64,000 nt of DNA from NCBI GenBank assembly GCA_023515745.1, contig JALECJ010000254.1, positions 1,426,001 through 1,490,000 of the forward strand, read 5' to 3'. Of this stretch, positions 38,511-49,398 are shown piece by piece (positions within the stretch are counted from its first letter, which is position 1; each line of letters begins with the position of its first letter). The position numbers and the translations under genes are program-made. Under the pieces are notes generated by a model that saw only the letters and a list, made by a program, of their open reading frames with translations, made no database searches and was not told where the DNA came from. Source of the stretch: Amoeboaphelidium protococcarum (lineage: Eukaryota > Aphelidiomycota > Aphelidea).

Positions 38511-40772
38511 TCACTACAGCTTCTTCAGACTAATGTCCAATTTGCTGATGTATCCACCACGAGAGGATGTTATAAAACAATCATCTGACATACAAAGATC
38601 AGAGCATGGTGTTTTATGTACATTTATGGCTTATGAACTCTGCAATGTCCGTATATCTAAACTAACACTAGGAATAGCATTTTCATTACCACCGCCGCCA
38701 CCTGGAGACTTCTAGCTGAATGGATAAGCATGCACTATAACATCATTCAATCTGGAGTCATTGTCAGATTATAGCAGATGCTTAGAAGAGGCATCGGTAG
38801 CCTTTTACTATTACGGTTTAGACAGAATCTTATTAGACAGCCTAGATAGAGACCGCAGAGATCTGTTCAAATAAGATTTTCGGGACTTTTTGCTCTCTGC
38901 GTCCGAGTCACCATTGAGTTTCTATGAAGGCTGCGTAGTAGTAAGTTCATTATCATAATCTGATGCTCTAGAAGACGATGTTGATCGCTATTACTATCCT
39001 ACTTCTCTATATGGACTGGTATCATTCTGTTACCCACCTAGATGAGTGCCAGCACCTGCAGCAGATGAAGACCTCAACATGGATCTATTCAATGTCGATC
39101 TTCGTCTCTGTTCTCGACCTTGATATTACTCTTCTTACAGATGAATGTTATTCCAAACGCAAAGTCTACAATCTTCTCCGACACTGACCAAAATGTAATT
39201 ACCACTTAGATGATTACTCTCCACATTCCGAGACTTGGTAGCTAGCATATTTCCTTACTACAACGTCCAATCTTAAGACGAAGAAGAAACTTCCGTGGAT
39301 TAAACCACTGCCTAGTCGGCAGGCCATAGACATTAAGGGAATATATCAGAACAATTTTTAGCCGTACCATACCTAAGATACTTATCATACTAAACTGAAT
39401 TGAGAAATAGAATTTAGTTGACATAATTTTAGTGTCCATCCAGCTTGTACAAGTACTCGGAAGTATGGGAATCAATAACATAAATCAAATCATCCTGGCC
39501 ACCGAATGACAATAATCGAGAATCATTGGACCAAGCCGAGCATAAAGCTGAACCGTACATTGACTAATAGATATCGCTGAGTCGTATTAAATTGCTTCTA
39601 CCACCACCACTACTACCAACTCCGTCTGTAGAATCTCTCAACGACTTGTTAGACTTGCCATTCTTAGTATTACCACCTGAAATTGATAACATCCTATCCA
39701 AAAGATGATTAAAATCTTTAAATAGAAAACAATGTCCACTCGTGGTAGTAATAGCAACTTTAGAATGATCTGGCGATACTGAAAATGAAGTCAATCCACA
39801 ATTATACTTTTAAGGAGCAGATTACTATCGATCACCGGTGAGAGTACTATTACCACCATCATACTAGTCTTCTGCATCGATTGAAGGATCAAAGACGTGG
39901 TCAGTCAATCTATCCGCATTATTCTCCAAATCTAATCTTCCACTCTTTATCCTGGCAGGTTAATGCAACTTAAAGCAGTATATCCCATTCTTAAACTGAT
40001 CAGAAACTATGGTATAGTACCGCTACTATTAACTCTACTAAAGATTATCCTTGCTATCGGAAGTATGAAGCTATTATGACCGTTTGGCAATACTTTCTCC
40101 AACATCAGACAGGTCATCTGAAAGTCTACATATGTTAAGCACCACAAAATGACCAGATGTAACTGAGGCAATTAGGAATACAGTAAACTTGGAATCATCT
40201 CCTACTTATGAATTAGAATGAGTTCTATTTTCATTTCTAATAATCAACTCAACGCGACTAATAGGACATTGTCCAACTTGCAATCGCCTGTACTTTAACG
40301 TCCTCGTGTTGAGTAACAAAATTTGACCATCCGCAGAGCCAATTGCCACAATCTGAGCATTACTAATCGACTCTTCAGATTTAGAGAGACTTTGCGATAC
40401 CAATTACACAGAGTCAACGCAAGTCAAGACAGTTTTTACGGTCAATGCTGAGATGATTTTTTAGAAATTCTGAGCCATAATGACACGGTTCTACGAAATC
40501 ATGACAGAGTTGACATCATTATCCGCATTTACATTATCAGTATCGTTCCCTTTAATATTAGAATTAGCATTATTACTACTATTGTTTATAACTTCATATT
40601 TTTAAAACCAGCTAGAATTAGGATTCTTCTAATTAATGTCTTTGATTAGGCCACACTGGTCATCCACTTCCTCATCACTAGTAGCAGTACCACCATCACT
40701 ACGAATGAGAACATTCTTCACCGCACAGAGCCTGACTCCCAGAGATGCATTAACATTACTTAATCGCAGCAT
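38511..40772 (-). CDS. CreC/WDR20-type WD-repeat protein
   Basis: A 753-residue WD40 protein of the CreC/WDR20 family, the cofactor that activates and stabilises UBP46/USP12-type deubiquitinases. WD-type blocks: VAIGSADGQILLLNTRTLKY, VSPDHSKVAITTTSGHCFLF, LCSAWSNDSRLLSFGGQDDL then YVIDSHTSEYLYKLDGH, and LVSVGEDCRLCVWNN, the last two strongly like WDR20. Insertions between blades are rich in Ser, Arg and Gln, and a polar tail follows. A possible 61-nt intron near 39350 would shift the frame, so I kept the open reading. Start at 40772 is the first in-frame ATG. Confidence 0.8.
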
Positions 40773-41284
40773 GTCCTATGATGATAACTTAAGACCACTC
40801 CTTTTTGTAATGATAAAGATTAGACTCTTTAGATAGAGTGGAATTAATAATCGCGCAGTAAACTAAGACGAAACAACTCTTTTTTCCTTCAAAACGAAAG
40901 AGGAGAGACTGACTCTGCTCAGTGACGGACGACCTTACCCGAATTCTGCTGAGACAGACCGAGAGTGTTGCCGTTTACTGAAGAGCTCTCTTCTTTTCTT
41001 CTTTTTGTTCTTCAAGCTTACTCGGGGCGGGTAAGTTGATCTCTTGCCGTTTTCCTTATTTCTTTGTTCTTCTTTTTTATTTTCTCTCCATCATTGTCGT
41101 TTCCTTGTAGTTGGAGTGACTGTTCATCTTTAGGTGTGTGTGTTGTTAAGTTACTGGCACATTTTCTGTTATCTCGCATTATTTTGGTGGTACTATTATC
41201 CTAGGTATACTATTCCAATATATAGTTTCATTCATCAAGTTTCTATAGATTGATAGATAGAACTTTGAGTTTGGTAGATTTAAT
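40773..41284. other. Divergent promoter, CreC/WDR20 and eIF2A
   Basis: About 510 bp. The middle part is rich in T/C tracts (ttcttcttttttat). The pair shares this promoter. No RNA gene seen. Confidence 0.45.
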
Positions 41285-43345
41285 ATGATTGCAATAGAGA
41301 CGCGTTCTGATCAAGGTGTGGAGAGGCATCTATTTCCGTAGTTGAGCTCTGTGAGCATTTAAGAGTTATCACCGCCGTAGAAAGTTTAAGGTGCGAATGG
41401 CGCCTCTGGATTTACTATCAAGAGCTGCCAGTTCTCTGCAAATGGTCGTGTTGGGGTATTTTTGCACTCTCAAGGTCTTGTTATTAGGCGATTGTTTCTG
41501 ACTGAATCTTCTTCCTCGGATCAAGTGGTTCATTTCCAGTTGCCTAATATTCACGATTATCTTGTTAGTCCGAGTGGTGGTTATGTCGCTGTGTACACTC
41601 GTATGAAGGATATGCCGCAGGTGGACGTGTCAAATGGTTCATCTTCATCATCGGCGGCGGCTGAGGCTAAGAATAATGTAAAGATCATCTCAGCTACGGA
41701 TGCTTCTATCGTGACATCATATCAGATTCGTAATATTGACATGTGGAGGCCTCAATGGGATGAGTAGGAGCGTTTTATGGTTTGGCGTGGGGAAGGTAAT
41801 AAGGCTTTAGTTAGTCACAGTGCTGATGGATTCAAGGCAGTCGTGGCTATGGTTCAGGTTGAGGGATTGCAGTTGGTACAGTTCTAAGTGTGTCCAGTGG
41901 TGAGTGATGGCAACTGTGTATACATCATGACTTATGCCACTCAACTGAATAATGATACCAGTGCTTTTATTAGAATGTTCCAGTATGACTTGAAGTCTAA
42001 CGCGGTTACCTTGTTAGGCGAGAAGGCTGTGATTAAGGCTGATCAAGTCACTTTCAAATGGAGCACCTCTGGACAGCATTGTCTTGCGTTGTGCACCATA
42101 GACGTTGACAAGTCCAATAAATCCTATTATGGAATTCAGAAGCTTTATCTGTTCAATACTTAGTTATCTGGTTCCGCTGTCACTGATCTGCAAGAAGGAA
42201 TAGGTACTACAGTTGGTCTTGATAAGGTTGGACCCATCCACGACTTTACCTGGCTGCCTGAGTAGAATAAGATTAGTAATTTTGTGGTGGTTTACGGTAA
42301 CACGCCAAGTAGTGCAGGTCTATATAACACTAAAGGCAGTCGAGTGTTTGATTTTGGATAGTTTGCACGTAATACTGTTCGTATATCTCCGGAAGGCAGA
42401 TTTTTACTGTTTGGTGGATATGGTAATCTGGCCGGCTACACTCAGATTTGGGATTTGTACTCACGCGGTCCACTTGCTGGTAACCGCAATCTGGCGCTGG
42501 ACGTAAAGTTGATTGCTGAGTATAAGGAAGATTCTCCGATCTTCATCGAGTTGTCTAATGTGACTGCAATGTCCTCAGTAGATGATGCACGTGGAGGATC
42601 GGATGCTAAGGGCGTATGCATCGTGTGTGCCACCACTTTCCCGCGTCTTAGAGTAGATAATAGATTCAGAGTGCGTAACATCTATGGTGATTTGTTGTGG
42701 GAGAAGTCATATAAAGAACTTTATCAGTGCTTTTTAGTAGCTAGTCCTCAGGCATCATCATCGACCACAACGGGTACTGGTATTAAAGAAATTGATATCA
42801 CGATTGATGCTGGCAAGTTGCAAGAAATTACACTGAAAAAGTAGCAATCTGCCAATGGTCAGTCTAATGGAGCTTAAAAGTCTGGTTACGTCCCTCCGCA
42901 TCTAAGAAAGCAGAACAGGGGAGTTATTGGAGCTAGTTTTACTACTCCCAGCAATGATTAGAAGAAGTCATCATCTTCACCATCATCTAATAACGCGAAG
43001 TAGTCGAAATTACACCAAGATTCAGGATCTAAATAGGATCGCTAATCAAAGACTGCGTCTGTGGTAGATTCGGTGGAGAAGTAGCGCGTTGAACTCAAGT
43101 CTGACAGTAGCAATGGACGCGTGGACGCAGTTGGTGTAAGTAATGAGATAAAGACGGAAAGAGATGTACTGGAAAAGAAGGCTCTGGGATTATAGAGAAA
43201 GTTGCGTGCAATTTAGCAGTTGCATTTGAAATAAGCTTCAGGTATCACACTGGAGAAGAATTAGATTGAGAAGTTGAAGACTGAAGGTGATTTACAAATG
43301 CAACTACACAATGTGGAGTAACTTATTAGCAATCTGGGCAAGTGA
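41285..43345 (+). CDS. EIF2A: Translation initiation factor eIF2A
   Basis: A 686-residue protein with an N-terminal beta-propeller and a long charged C-terminal region. Signature blocks: FLHSQGLVIRRLFLTES, MWRPQWDEQERFMVWRGEGN, YALTG-like GPIHDFTWLPEQNKISNFVVVYGNTPS, FLLFGGYGNLAGYTQIWDL, and RVDNRFRVRNIYGDLLW. Together these give the eIF2A (non-eIF2-alpha) family, a monomeric factor linked to alternative initiation. The C-terminus has GYVPPHLRKQNRG, a typical eIF2A tail, followed by a long coiled-coil-like stretch with Gln-coded TAG and TAA. Single exon, TGA at 43345. Confidence 0.9.
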
Positions 43346-43450
43346 AATAAGTAGTATTAACTAAAATGAACTATGAATTCTATTCATTGATATGTTACTC
43401 GTCGTAAAGTATTGGCATCCAGGCCCCGAATGGGTGACACCGGCATGCTC

Positions 43451-43495
43451 AAGGTAATCATAAGGTAATCATAAGGTAATCCATAAGGTAATCAT
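43451..43495. repeat. Short tandem repeat of aaggtaatcat
   Basis: Four consecutive near-identical copies of an 11-12-bp unit (aaggtaatcat, third copy with an extra C). Confidence 0.9.
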
Positions 43496-43552
43496 ACAAT
43501 GTTTTAGAGTCGTGAAGATCAAGATTAAAGAAAACGAAGCGAAAACGAAGCT

Positions 43553-43672
43553 CACTTTATTATTCAAGTCTCCCCTCCGACCTGGGAGATAGAGAGACTA
43601 CGAAAACCAAGACGAAAATAGTATTACTTTATTATTCAATTCTCCCCACCCACCTGGGAGAAAGAGAGATTA
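43553..43672. repeat. Direct repeat of about 70 bp with internal hairpin
   Basis: Two copies of actttattattcaa(g/t)tctccc...cctgggaga(t/a)agagaga. Each contains TCTCCC and GGGAGA, which can pair. Confidence 0.75.
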
Positions 43673-43683
43673 AGGAGCCAACG

Positions 43684-44031
43684 CTAGGAACCAGTACCAA
43701 CGCCAGGACCAGTACCAACATCAGCAGCAGCAGGACTAGTACCAGTACCAGTACCAACATCAGCAGCAGCAGCAGCAGCAGAAGTAGCACCAACAGCAGC
43801 ACCAACAGCACCAACAGCAGCAGCAGCAGCAGCAGCAGAAGTAGCACCAACAGCACCAACAGCAGCAGCAGCAGCAGCAGGACTAGTACCAGTACCAACA
43901 GCAGCAGCAATGCCAATGTAAAACGTGTAAGATTTTATGGAGAAAAGAAGAGCTTGAGGTAGAGCATGCCTTTTATACTGTGCGGGTGAATCATTTAAAA
44001 CTGAACCATGAACACGTCGTCGTCGCAGCAT
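43684..44031 (-). CDS. Possible low-complexity Ala/Val/Gly/Thr-rich protein
   Basis: A minus-strand frame from ATG at 44031 gives MLRRRRVHGSVLNDSPAQYK, then HALPQALLFSIKSYTFYIG and a long tract of Ala with GTGTSP, GAVGATS and DVGTG repeats. It ends at TGA about 43632. A TATAAAAGG box lies inside it (43969-43977, minus strand), which fits better with a start further downstream. The triplet tract (gcagcagc, accaacagc) drives the composition, and the +1 frame gives a Leu/Val run. It may just be a microsatellite. Real protein status is doubtful. Confidence 0.25.
   Translation of the reverse strand: MLRRRRVHGSVLNDSPAQYKRHALPQALLFSIKSYTFYIGIAAAVGTGTSPAAAAAAVGAVGATSAAAAAAAVGAVGAAVGATSAAAAAADVGTGTGTSPAAADVGTGPGVGTGS
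43690..43913. repeat. Triplet-repeat tract, (agc)n/(accaacagc)n
   Basis: About 220 bp of interrupted trinucleotide repeats made of agc, acc, aac, agt and tac units. It shows higher-order units such as gcagcaggactagtaccagtaccaaca repeated several times. Confidence 0.9.
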
Positions 44032-44351
44032 ATACCAATTGTATCACTGGCATTCCACCACACATAGCGTTTAATTCAATCGATATACCAATTGTATCAC
44101 TACCACACATAGCGTTTGATTCAATCAAAATCACATCACAAACACGTAGTCGCATAATTGCATTCTATTGCAGCGTTCGTCGCACAGCCGCAACATTCCA
44201 GTACATAATATGCATAGCTAGTAGCATTCCAATTAAAGGCCAAAAATATAATATAGATATACCTCAATGCCGCATTTATATCATTGATCGCATCGCCTTT
44301 CGATCAGCCAATTGATAACAGTGATCTCTAATTCAATTTCCATCATTCCAA

Positions 44352-45266
44352 ATGACCCCCAAGCAATCAACCTTTTATCTTCTTATTCTTAAACTGCTCA
44401 TCATGTCTGCTCTACTAATCGATATCATTAGTCCACGCCCAGCTAACGCTAGACGCGTCGTGCATCACAAGCGCGATTTGAACACGGTAACTATTAAGTC
44501 CAGGACACTGGTATTTAGGGGCTGGGATCTACTGCTTCTGTCAGTCTATTACGTCTATGAACAATTATAGGCACACCACCCTGAGTTTATCAGTGTGGAT
44601 AGGGTGGGAAGGCAGACGTTTGTAACGTTTGCGACTCATCAAGATGCAGCAAACGTGATGCGGCAGCATTAGTGGCAAATGCTGTTCCACGAGCGAGTCA
44701 CGGCACACTATGCTTTCAATTCCGTCCATATAGACATTAATCAGCAAGCTCGATTCACTGGCCACACCAACGTAAATGTCATGGCTCTAACATATCATAC
44801 AATGAAAAAAATCTCATCGGAAATTGGAAGCGATTACCTCCGAAGATATTGGAGAGATATCCACCGTCGCTTGAGCCGTCAGTAATACACATTTGGCCAG
44901 TAATACGGCGGTGTCTGGTTAGGCGGTCTCGTTGTAGAAGATCCCTCTCCTACTACTGGTCGTGCGCACAGTCCGCGCTTTGTCCGATTTGCCGTGGACA
45001 GAGATATGCGCCAGAGAGTAGAAGTTCTCAGGCAATAGCTACCAACTTTCCACAGGGATGAGGTGGCCACTCTAGCCCTCCCTTGGCTATAGGAGTTGGA
45101 CAGCTAGAGACAGCTTCCGGTCTCCGAGTTGAGAGACTTCCTGAGAGATTATGAGAGGTAGTTGGTTGCGCTATATGGAGGATGCGCAATATACGAAATT
45201 TACCACAGAACTTTAAAAATGTGGCTGAGAAGAAGGTTTGAATAATATATGAATAGAAATAGATGA
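44352..45266 (+). CDS. Orphan protein with hydrophobic N-terminus
   Basis: A 304-residue single frame with several in-frame TAG and TAA codons and one final TGA. The N-terminus (FYLLILKLLIMSALLIDII) is a signal peptide or anchor followed by an Arg-rich stretch. A segment RQTFVTFATHQDAANVM has the look of an RNA-recognition-motif RNP1-like strand, but I cannot support a full RRM. The rest is Arg-rich with HRDEVATLALPWLQEL and a basic C-terminus. No family recognised. It sits beside two other unassigned genes on the minus strand. Confidence 0.55.
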
Positions 45267-45603
45267 ATTTGTTTTATTGAAATAATAATTTCATCATATC
45301 ATTGTCCCCAGTGGCGTAAGTAGTTTTCAATTCCAAGTACGCACACCACGGTAAAAAAGTTTATCCCAACAATAATCTAGAAACAGGTCGGAAATTTGCT
45401 AGTAAAAGTGTCTAATCTAAAATTTTTGGGTACGCTGCGCGTATCCGTGCGAAGCGCTAGATACACCACTGATTGTCCCAGTTTGATTTGATAGTTGAAA
45501 CAACGGCCAGGCTTGCAGCTTTCAGTATTAAATAAGCGTTTAGCGGGAATAGATATCACGTAAATTTTAAATGAGTAAGAACGCATTTCATTTCTACAGT
45601 ATG
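45267..45603. other. Convergent gap between two orphan genes
   Basis: About 337 bp, AT-rich, without an open frame I trust. Confidence 0.35.
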
Positions 45604-46668
45604 TCAATCAAGAACAAGAATTTAATCTTCAAAGTCATCAGCATCGTCTGGTTTTACATCAACCAAGGCCTTCCAGATTAAGCGGCCGCGCGAAGAGGTC
45701 CTCAATTTAATCTAGACTAGAGACTCAATGAGATTGCTTAGAAATTAAACCACTGGCTAGAATCTCGTGGATAATTCAGGCACGTCCGCTTACTTGCAGG
45801 TACGCTTAAACTGATCCATGCTCCAGAAGTTGCTCAGTTATTTGAACCGAGCCTTATCCAGAATACGCATGAACTAAACCAGAAATTCAGCTAGCTCCTT
45901 ACCCTCGACAAAGCTTACTTTCTGATTTAGCACAGCAGCATCTACTTCCCAGTCGAAATAGGCGAGGTAGTCGAAACACAGGCTCGCATCAGAGAGGACG
46001 TCTAGATTCTCAGAAAATCCGGCCGCAGAGTTCCAAATCAGCACGGTCTTGCTGTTGGCGCCTTTAGCTTTTCTGGCCGCATCCTTGACGCTTTTCCATT
46101 CAGCCAAATTTCTAACATCCTGCGACAGTTTCTTCTTATAGAAAAAAGCCTTGTTATCAGGGGAAGCAGTAGTCTACAAACCTATCTCTAAGAGCTTGTC
46201 CAGCACTTTAAAGTGCTGTAGCTTAGCTTGCTCTTCAGTAGACGCGCTGCAAGGGGAAACTCTTGAGACAGCGAAGTAGCTATTGTACTTCAGATACTGC
46301 TTTTCAATTCCATAGAGTTTAATATCATTGCTGAGACTAAAGCTCTGTGCCCGAGCAGTTGATCCGGAGGAGGAGGACGCGAGGAGACTCTTAGCGCGTA
46401 ATAAGAAGTATTTGCATCCTTGGAAAGTTACAAATAATTTATCATCAGCTTTCTTGGTCTATTCCTTCAGCACCTCCGTGATGATATCTTCTAACTAGGA
46501 TATTGAGCAATATTACTCGTCACCTTTTTTCTCCTTAACCAGTGCCAAGATCTTGTTGCGGAAATATATAGCCGATAGACCGCTGAAACAATCCACCACT
46601 TCATACCCATTTAAAAACTGTTTAGTCAACGCTTTGACATTGTTGTATTCAGCTCGAGAGCGTTTCAT
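45604..46668 (-). CDS. Orphan protein, 354 residues
   Basis: A continuous frame from MKRSRAEYNNVKALTKQFLNG to TGA at 45604, with 8 or more in-frame TAA/TAG read as Gln. It is predicted mostly helical and polar, with KTVLIWNSAAGFSENLDVLS, LCFDYLAYFDWEVDAA and a C-terminal acidic stretch (VKPDDADDFED). There is no transmembrane segment or signal. I recognise no family, and there is no sign of transposase, integrase or polymerase motifs. A lineage-specific gene is the simplest reading. Confidence 0.55.
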
Positions 46669-47233
46669 ATTGTTTATAATGAGATTAGAGTTTACGGCGA
46701 AATGATGGATTATTTAGAAATACTGTAAGTAAAGACTGAACAGGAATGATCTTTTGACAATGGGAAGAGATCATCGCGTATGAGTGACGCGCGATTTATA
46801 AATAGACAATTCAGATTAAGACCCAATCCCATCTAATCCTCATTAAAGTTCAGGAGGCGCCCAATTACTCGTGATATTTAATACCATTACATTTTCAGAA
46901 TAGAAGTTTTCAAATTTGTTCACTTCATACTCTTCAGTAGTTGTGTATAAGTCATATCTTTATGCCACGCCACAACGCCTGACAAGAACTCCTGACTTCA
47001 ATACTTTGTGCTGAGTTATATAGTAGATAGAATGAAGAATATATTGATTGTCTGTAAAAATTACAGGTCATTTAGATAGTGTATCCTATGATTGCCAGGA
47101 TTGGAGTTTTGCGCTGATTGTTCAAGTGAAAGTCTTTGGGGAGTTAAGCCAAAAGTCCTGAAAGATATTCATGTCATCAAACGCAAAATCTTAAGCAGAA
47201 GAACTGCAACTATTTAGTATATTTACCTTTCAT
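46669..47233. other. Spacer between orphan genes
   Basis: About 565 bp, AT-rich. No TGA-free frame of useful length and no RNA gene recognised. Confidence 0.35.
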
Positions 47234-47797
47234 TCAATCGACTTCATGTAAAAAGAGTACCCAAGGATAATGACTCAGGCGCAGCAAATTTCTGCGTGGT
47301 ATCTCATGCAATCTGTAAATCCATTCGTCTCTCCTGCGAATAAAGTCTTTAACTGCCGCATTTTCCGCCTAGGCCATACTATCACCTTACCCACGGAATG
47401 GCCCTATGCGTCGGCCGTATATTAATACACGCAATAAGAATTTGCACGGGGGCCTTTGCTAGACCGTAAACTGCTCAGACTCAACTTGCATCTCATCTTG
47501 CAAGTGGAGTCTTGCAAACATTGGAGTTAAGTCCGCAAAGGTTAGCCGGCCAAACCGTATCAGGCGCCAGTAAAACCACTCTGGGCTCTTGTCCCAGATT
47601 TCCCGATACAGCAAATTTTCGCACTCGCGGAAATCTACATTCCTCACTGTTATATCCGGCTGCCTTTCCAACTAGAATTGCCCTATGAATCCCGTGGCGG
47701 ATGCGTTAAAACGTATTGTCGCGTAACAATCCATATCAACCGCACGATTGATCATCTTCACGACCTCGGACTTGATATATCTGTTAGTTTCAGCCAT
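47234..47797 (-). CDS. Small protein with a dsRBD-like C-terminal half
   Basis: A 187-residue frame starting MAETNRYIKSEVV. The region from about residue 115 reads PPCKFLLRVLIYGRRIGPFRGQGDSMAQAENAAVKDFIRR, shown here only in part: the pattern of two strands, GxG turn, then AENAAVKDF helix resembles the end of a double-stranded RNA-binding domain (usual G.G.SKK.AK..AA). The basic KK pair of a true dsRBD is missing (SMAQ instead). The N-terminal part has DFRECENLLYREIWDKSPEW. No other family match. Codon use and TAG/TAA reading fit the neighbours. Confidence 0.5.
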
Positions 47798-47996
47798 TTT
47801 AGTTTGTTAGTTTGTAAACGATCAGTGATGCAAAGGTCATCACAGCTATGACTCGCATCATCGCTGTCATTTTTGACATCCTCTCCTAAAGAACCTGTAG
47901 GTTTCTCAAAGAAGCCATCTGAAAGTGTCGATCAACTTATGTGAATAGTTACCATTTAATAGTCTTGACACCAACCTATTCCTATTCCTATCCTAA
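47798..47996. other. Flank of the inverted-repeat element
   Basis: About 200 bp between the dsRBD-like gene start and the element. A TAA at 47994-47996 is the left target-site copy proposed for the element. Confidence 0.35.
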
Positions 47997-48925
47997 GGGG
48001 GTGACCAGAAATTACGTAATTATCTCGAGGGGAGAGGGGTCTAGAATTCCTGAGAAATAGCGTTACGTGAGATTTTTGTTTCAAGTATGAAACGCGTCTA
48101 TTGTATCTTTGGATTACCAAGGCGAGTCCGTTTTGCGCTAATCGCCCTCTATCTTTACATTTTCAGTTTCAAGTCATAGAATGACAATTTAAACATATCT
48201 GAAAGCACCTGGAAAGGTGTAAATAATCATCTATGAGAAGCCGACATGTAATTATCATCATGCTCAAGATTTCGTTCAGTGCTTAGAATTTTATAATGGT
48301 TTTATTCCATCACCTACTCTAATGGCGAAGAAGCATTTTGATTCCATCGTCTAAAACTCTTCTCTCTTCCAAGTCTAGCTGGCGTCATCCTGACATATGT
48401 ATTCCTTCACTCAAAAGTACCTATGAAGAATACTGCTGCCAGAATCCAGGATGTTGCAAATACTACCCTGTAAAGAAGGCTCTGTAGATGAATAGGAAGA
48501 TTTGTATATTTGGGAAACGGTCAAGAAAGAAGCATCCAATTGCGCGTTCATACGATGATGATACATTATAGGACAACTACAATGGCGTAAACGGAAGGTT
48601 GGCGGCTTAAGTGGTCCTCGTCAGAAATGGCTACGAGTCTGAGTGATTGTGATTATATGAGACGGCTGTTGGTAATCGAAGATTAGTGTTTAGTGAGCTT
48701 TGACGCGTTACACTAGGCAAATGGTAAGCAAAGGCCGAGTGAATGGTAGTTTGTTAATATATCCTAATTTTCGACACCGCATTTACATCATTCGATTCAG
48801 ATTTACGAGATCTATTTAAAAATGCAATAATATTCGTACATATATATCTTGAGCCGAGGTTGGCACTTAAGGGAGGGGGGTCAATTTTCCTGATTTTCTG
48901 CGTTAAGTAATTTCTGGTCAGCCCC
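47997..48925. mobile_element. 929-bp terminal-inverted-repeat element with TAA flanks
   Basis: The left end GGGGGTGACCAGAAATTAC and the right end (reverse complement) GGGGCTGACCAGAAATTAC match at 18 of 19 positions. Both ends are flanked by TAA (47994-47996 and 48926-48928), consistent with a 3-bp target duplication as made by PIF/Harbinger-type transposition; a TA-based Tc1/mariner reading is weaker. Subterminal direct repeats GGGGTC(t/a)A...TTCCTGA...CGTTA(c/a)GT occur at both ends (48037-48070 and 48880-48907). No transposase is encoded, so it would be non-autonomous. Confidence 0.75.
48296..48646 (+). CDS. Possible 116-residue Cys-containing frame inside the element
   Basis: ATG-to-TGA frame with TAA/TAG as Gln: hydrophobic/basic start MVLFHHLLQWRRSI, a Cys cluster YEEYCCQNPGCCKYYP, and basic KRSRKKHPIARSY. 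It lies wholly within the inverted-repeat element. No family recognised. It could be chance, as TGA-only termination makes frames of this length fairly common. Confidence 0.3.
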
Positions 48926-49398
48926 TAAGCACTGGCATATACATTCACCTCTTTTCAGGTTTAAGCTGGGTAAAACGGATATTGAGGCAATAGTGACATT
49001 GATTTGCCATCCAAAAATTATTTAATCAGGGCAGGGTATGAATCTCATCTGTTAAAGTTACCAGCCTTATTTTGCACTGGCAGGGAAGAATGCAAAGATA
49101 TCACTATCTCTCAAGCGTCGCATGTACCCTCTCTCCGTTAACCTCTCTCCGTGAACATGGTAAGGCATGGCAGGGTAAGTTTTAAAGATGATAATCCATT
49201 TATAATTATTTTAAACCAAAATACCGCGTAAGATTCTGAGTTCATAATACATCAATATTACTATAATAAAATTTCATAGTATTTAATAGAAAAGTGACAA
49301 TAATTTTCCACGTCAAATGTTTGCAGTACAGTAGAGTACATTCCAAAGCGCATCAGTCGCCTGATTGTCTCTTGACCCTTAACGATAAAACTTTCAAA
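48926..49398. other. Spacer after the element
   Basis: About 470 bp. It contains a short imperfect direct repeat (cctctctccgttaa/cctctctccgtgaa, about 49131-49160) and two similar ggcagggtaag/ggcagggtatg motifs (49031 and 49168). No gene called. Confidence 0.4.

Larger units (their letters stand above)
43346..44351. other. Repeat-rich non-coding region
   Basis: About 1 kb holding several repeat types listed separately: an 11-bp tandem repeat, a 70-bp direct repeat with inner hairpin, and a long triplet tract. The stretch from 43980 to 44351 is AT-rich with repeated catatagcgtttgattcaatc/catatagcgtttaattcaatc-like units (about 44065 and 44115). Confidence 0.7.

Noticed and set aside
39290-39352. 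Possible 61-nt intron in the CreC/WDR20 gene (gtatgg...gactag)
   Set aside because: The unspliced frame stays open and reaches the conserved SVGEDCRLCVW block. The acceptor is not TGTAG.
43632-43916. Minus-strand Leu/Val-only frame
   Set aside because: A shifted reading of the triplet repeat; composition is too simple to be a protein.
47997-48925. Tc1/mariner reading of the inverted-repeat element
   Set aside because: A TA duplication does not fit both flanks as well as TAA does, and no DDE transposase is present to decide the class.
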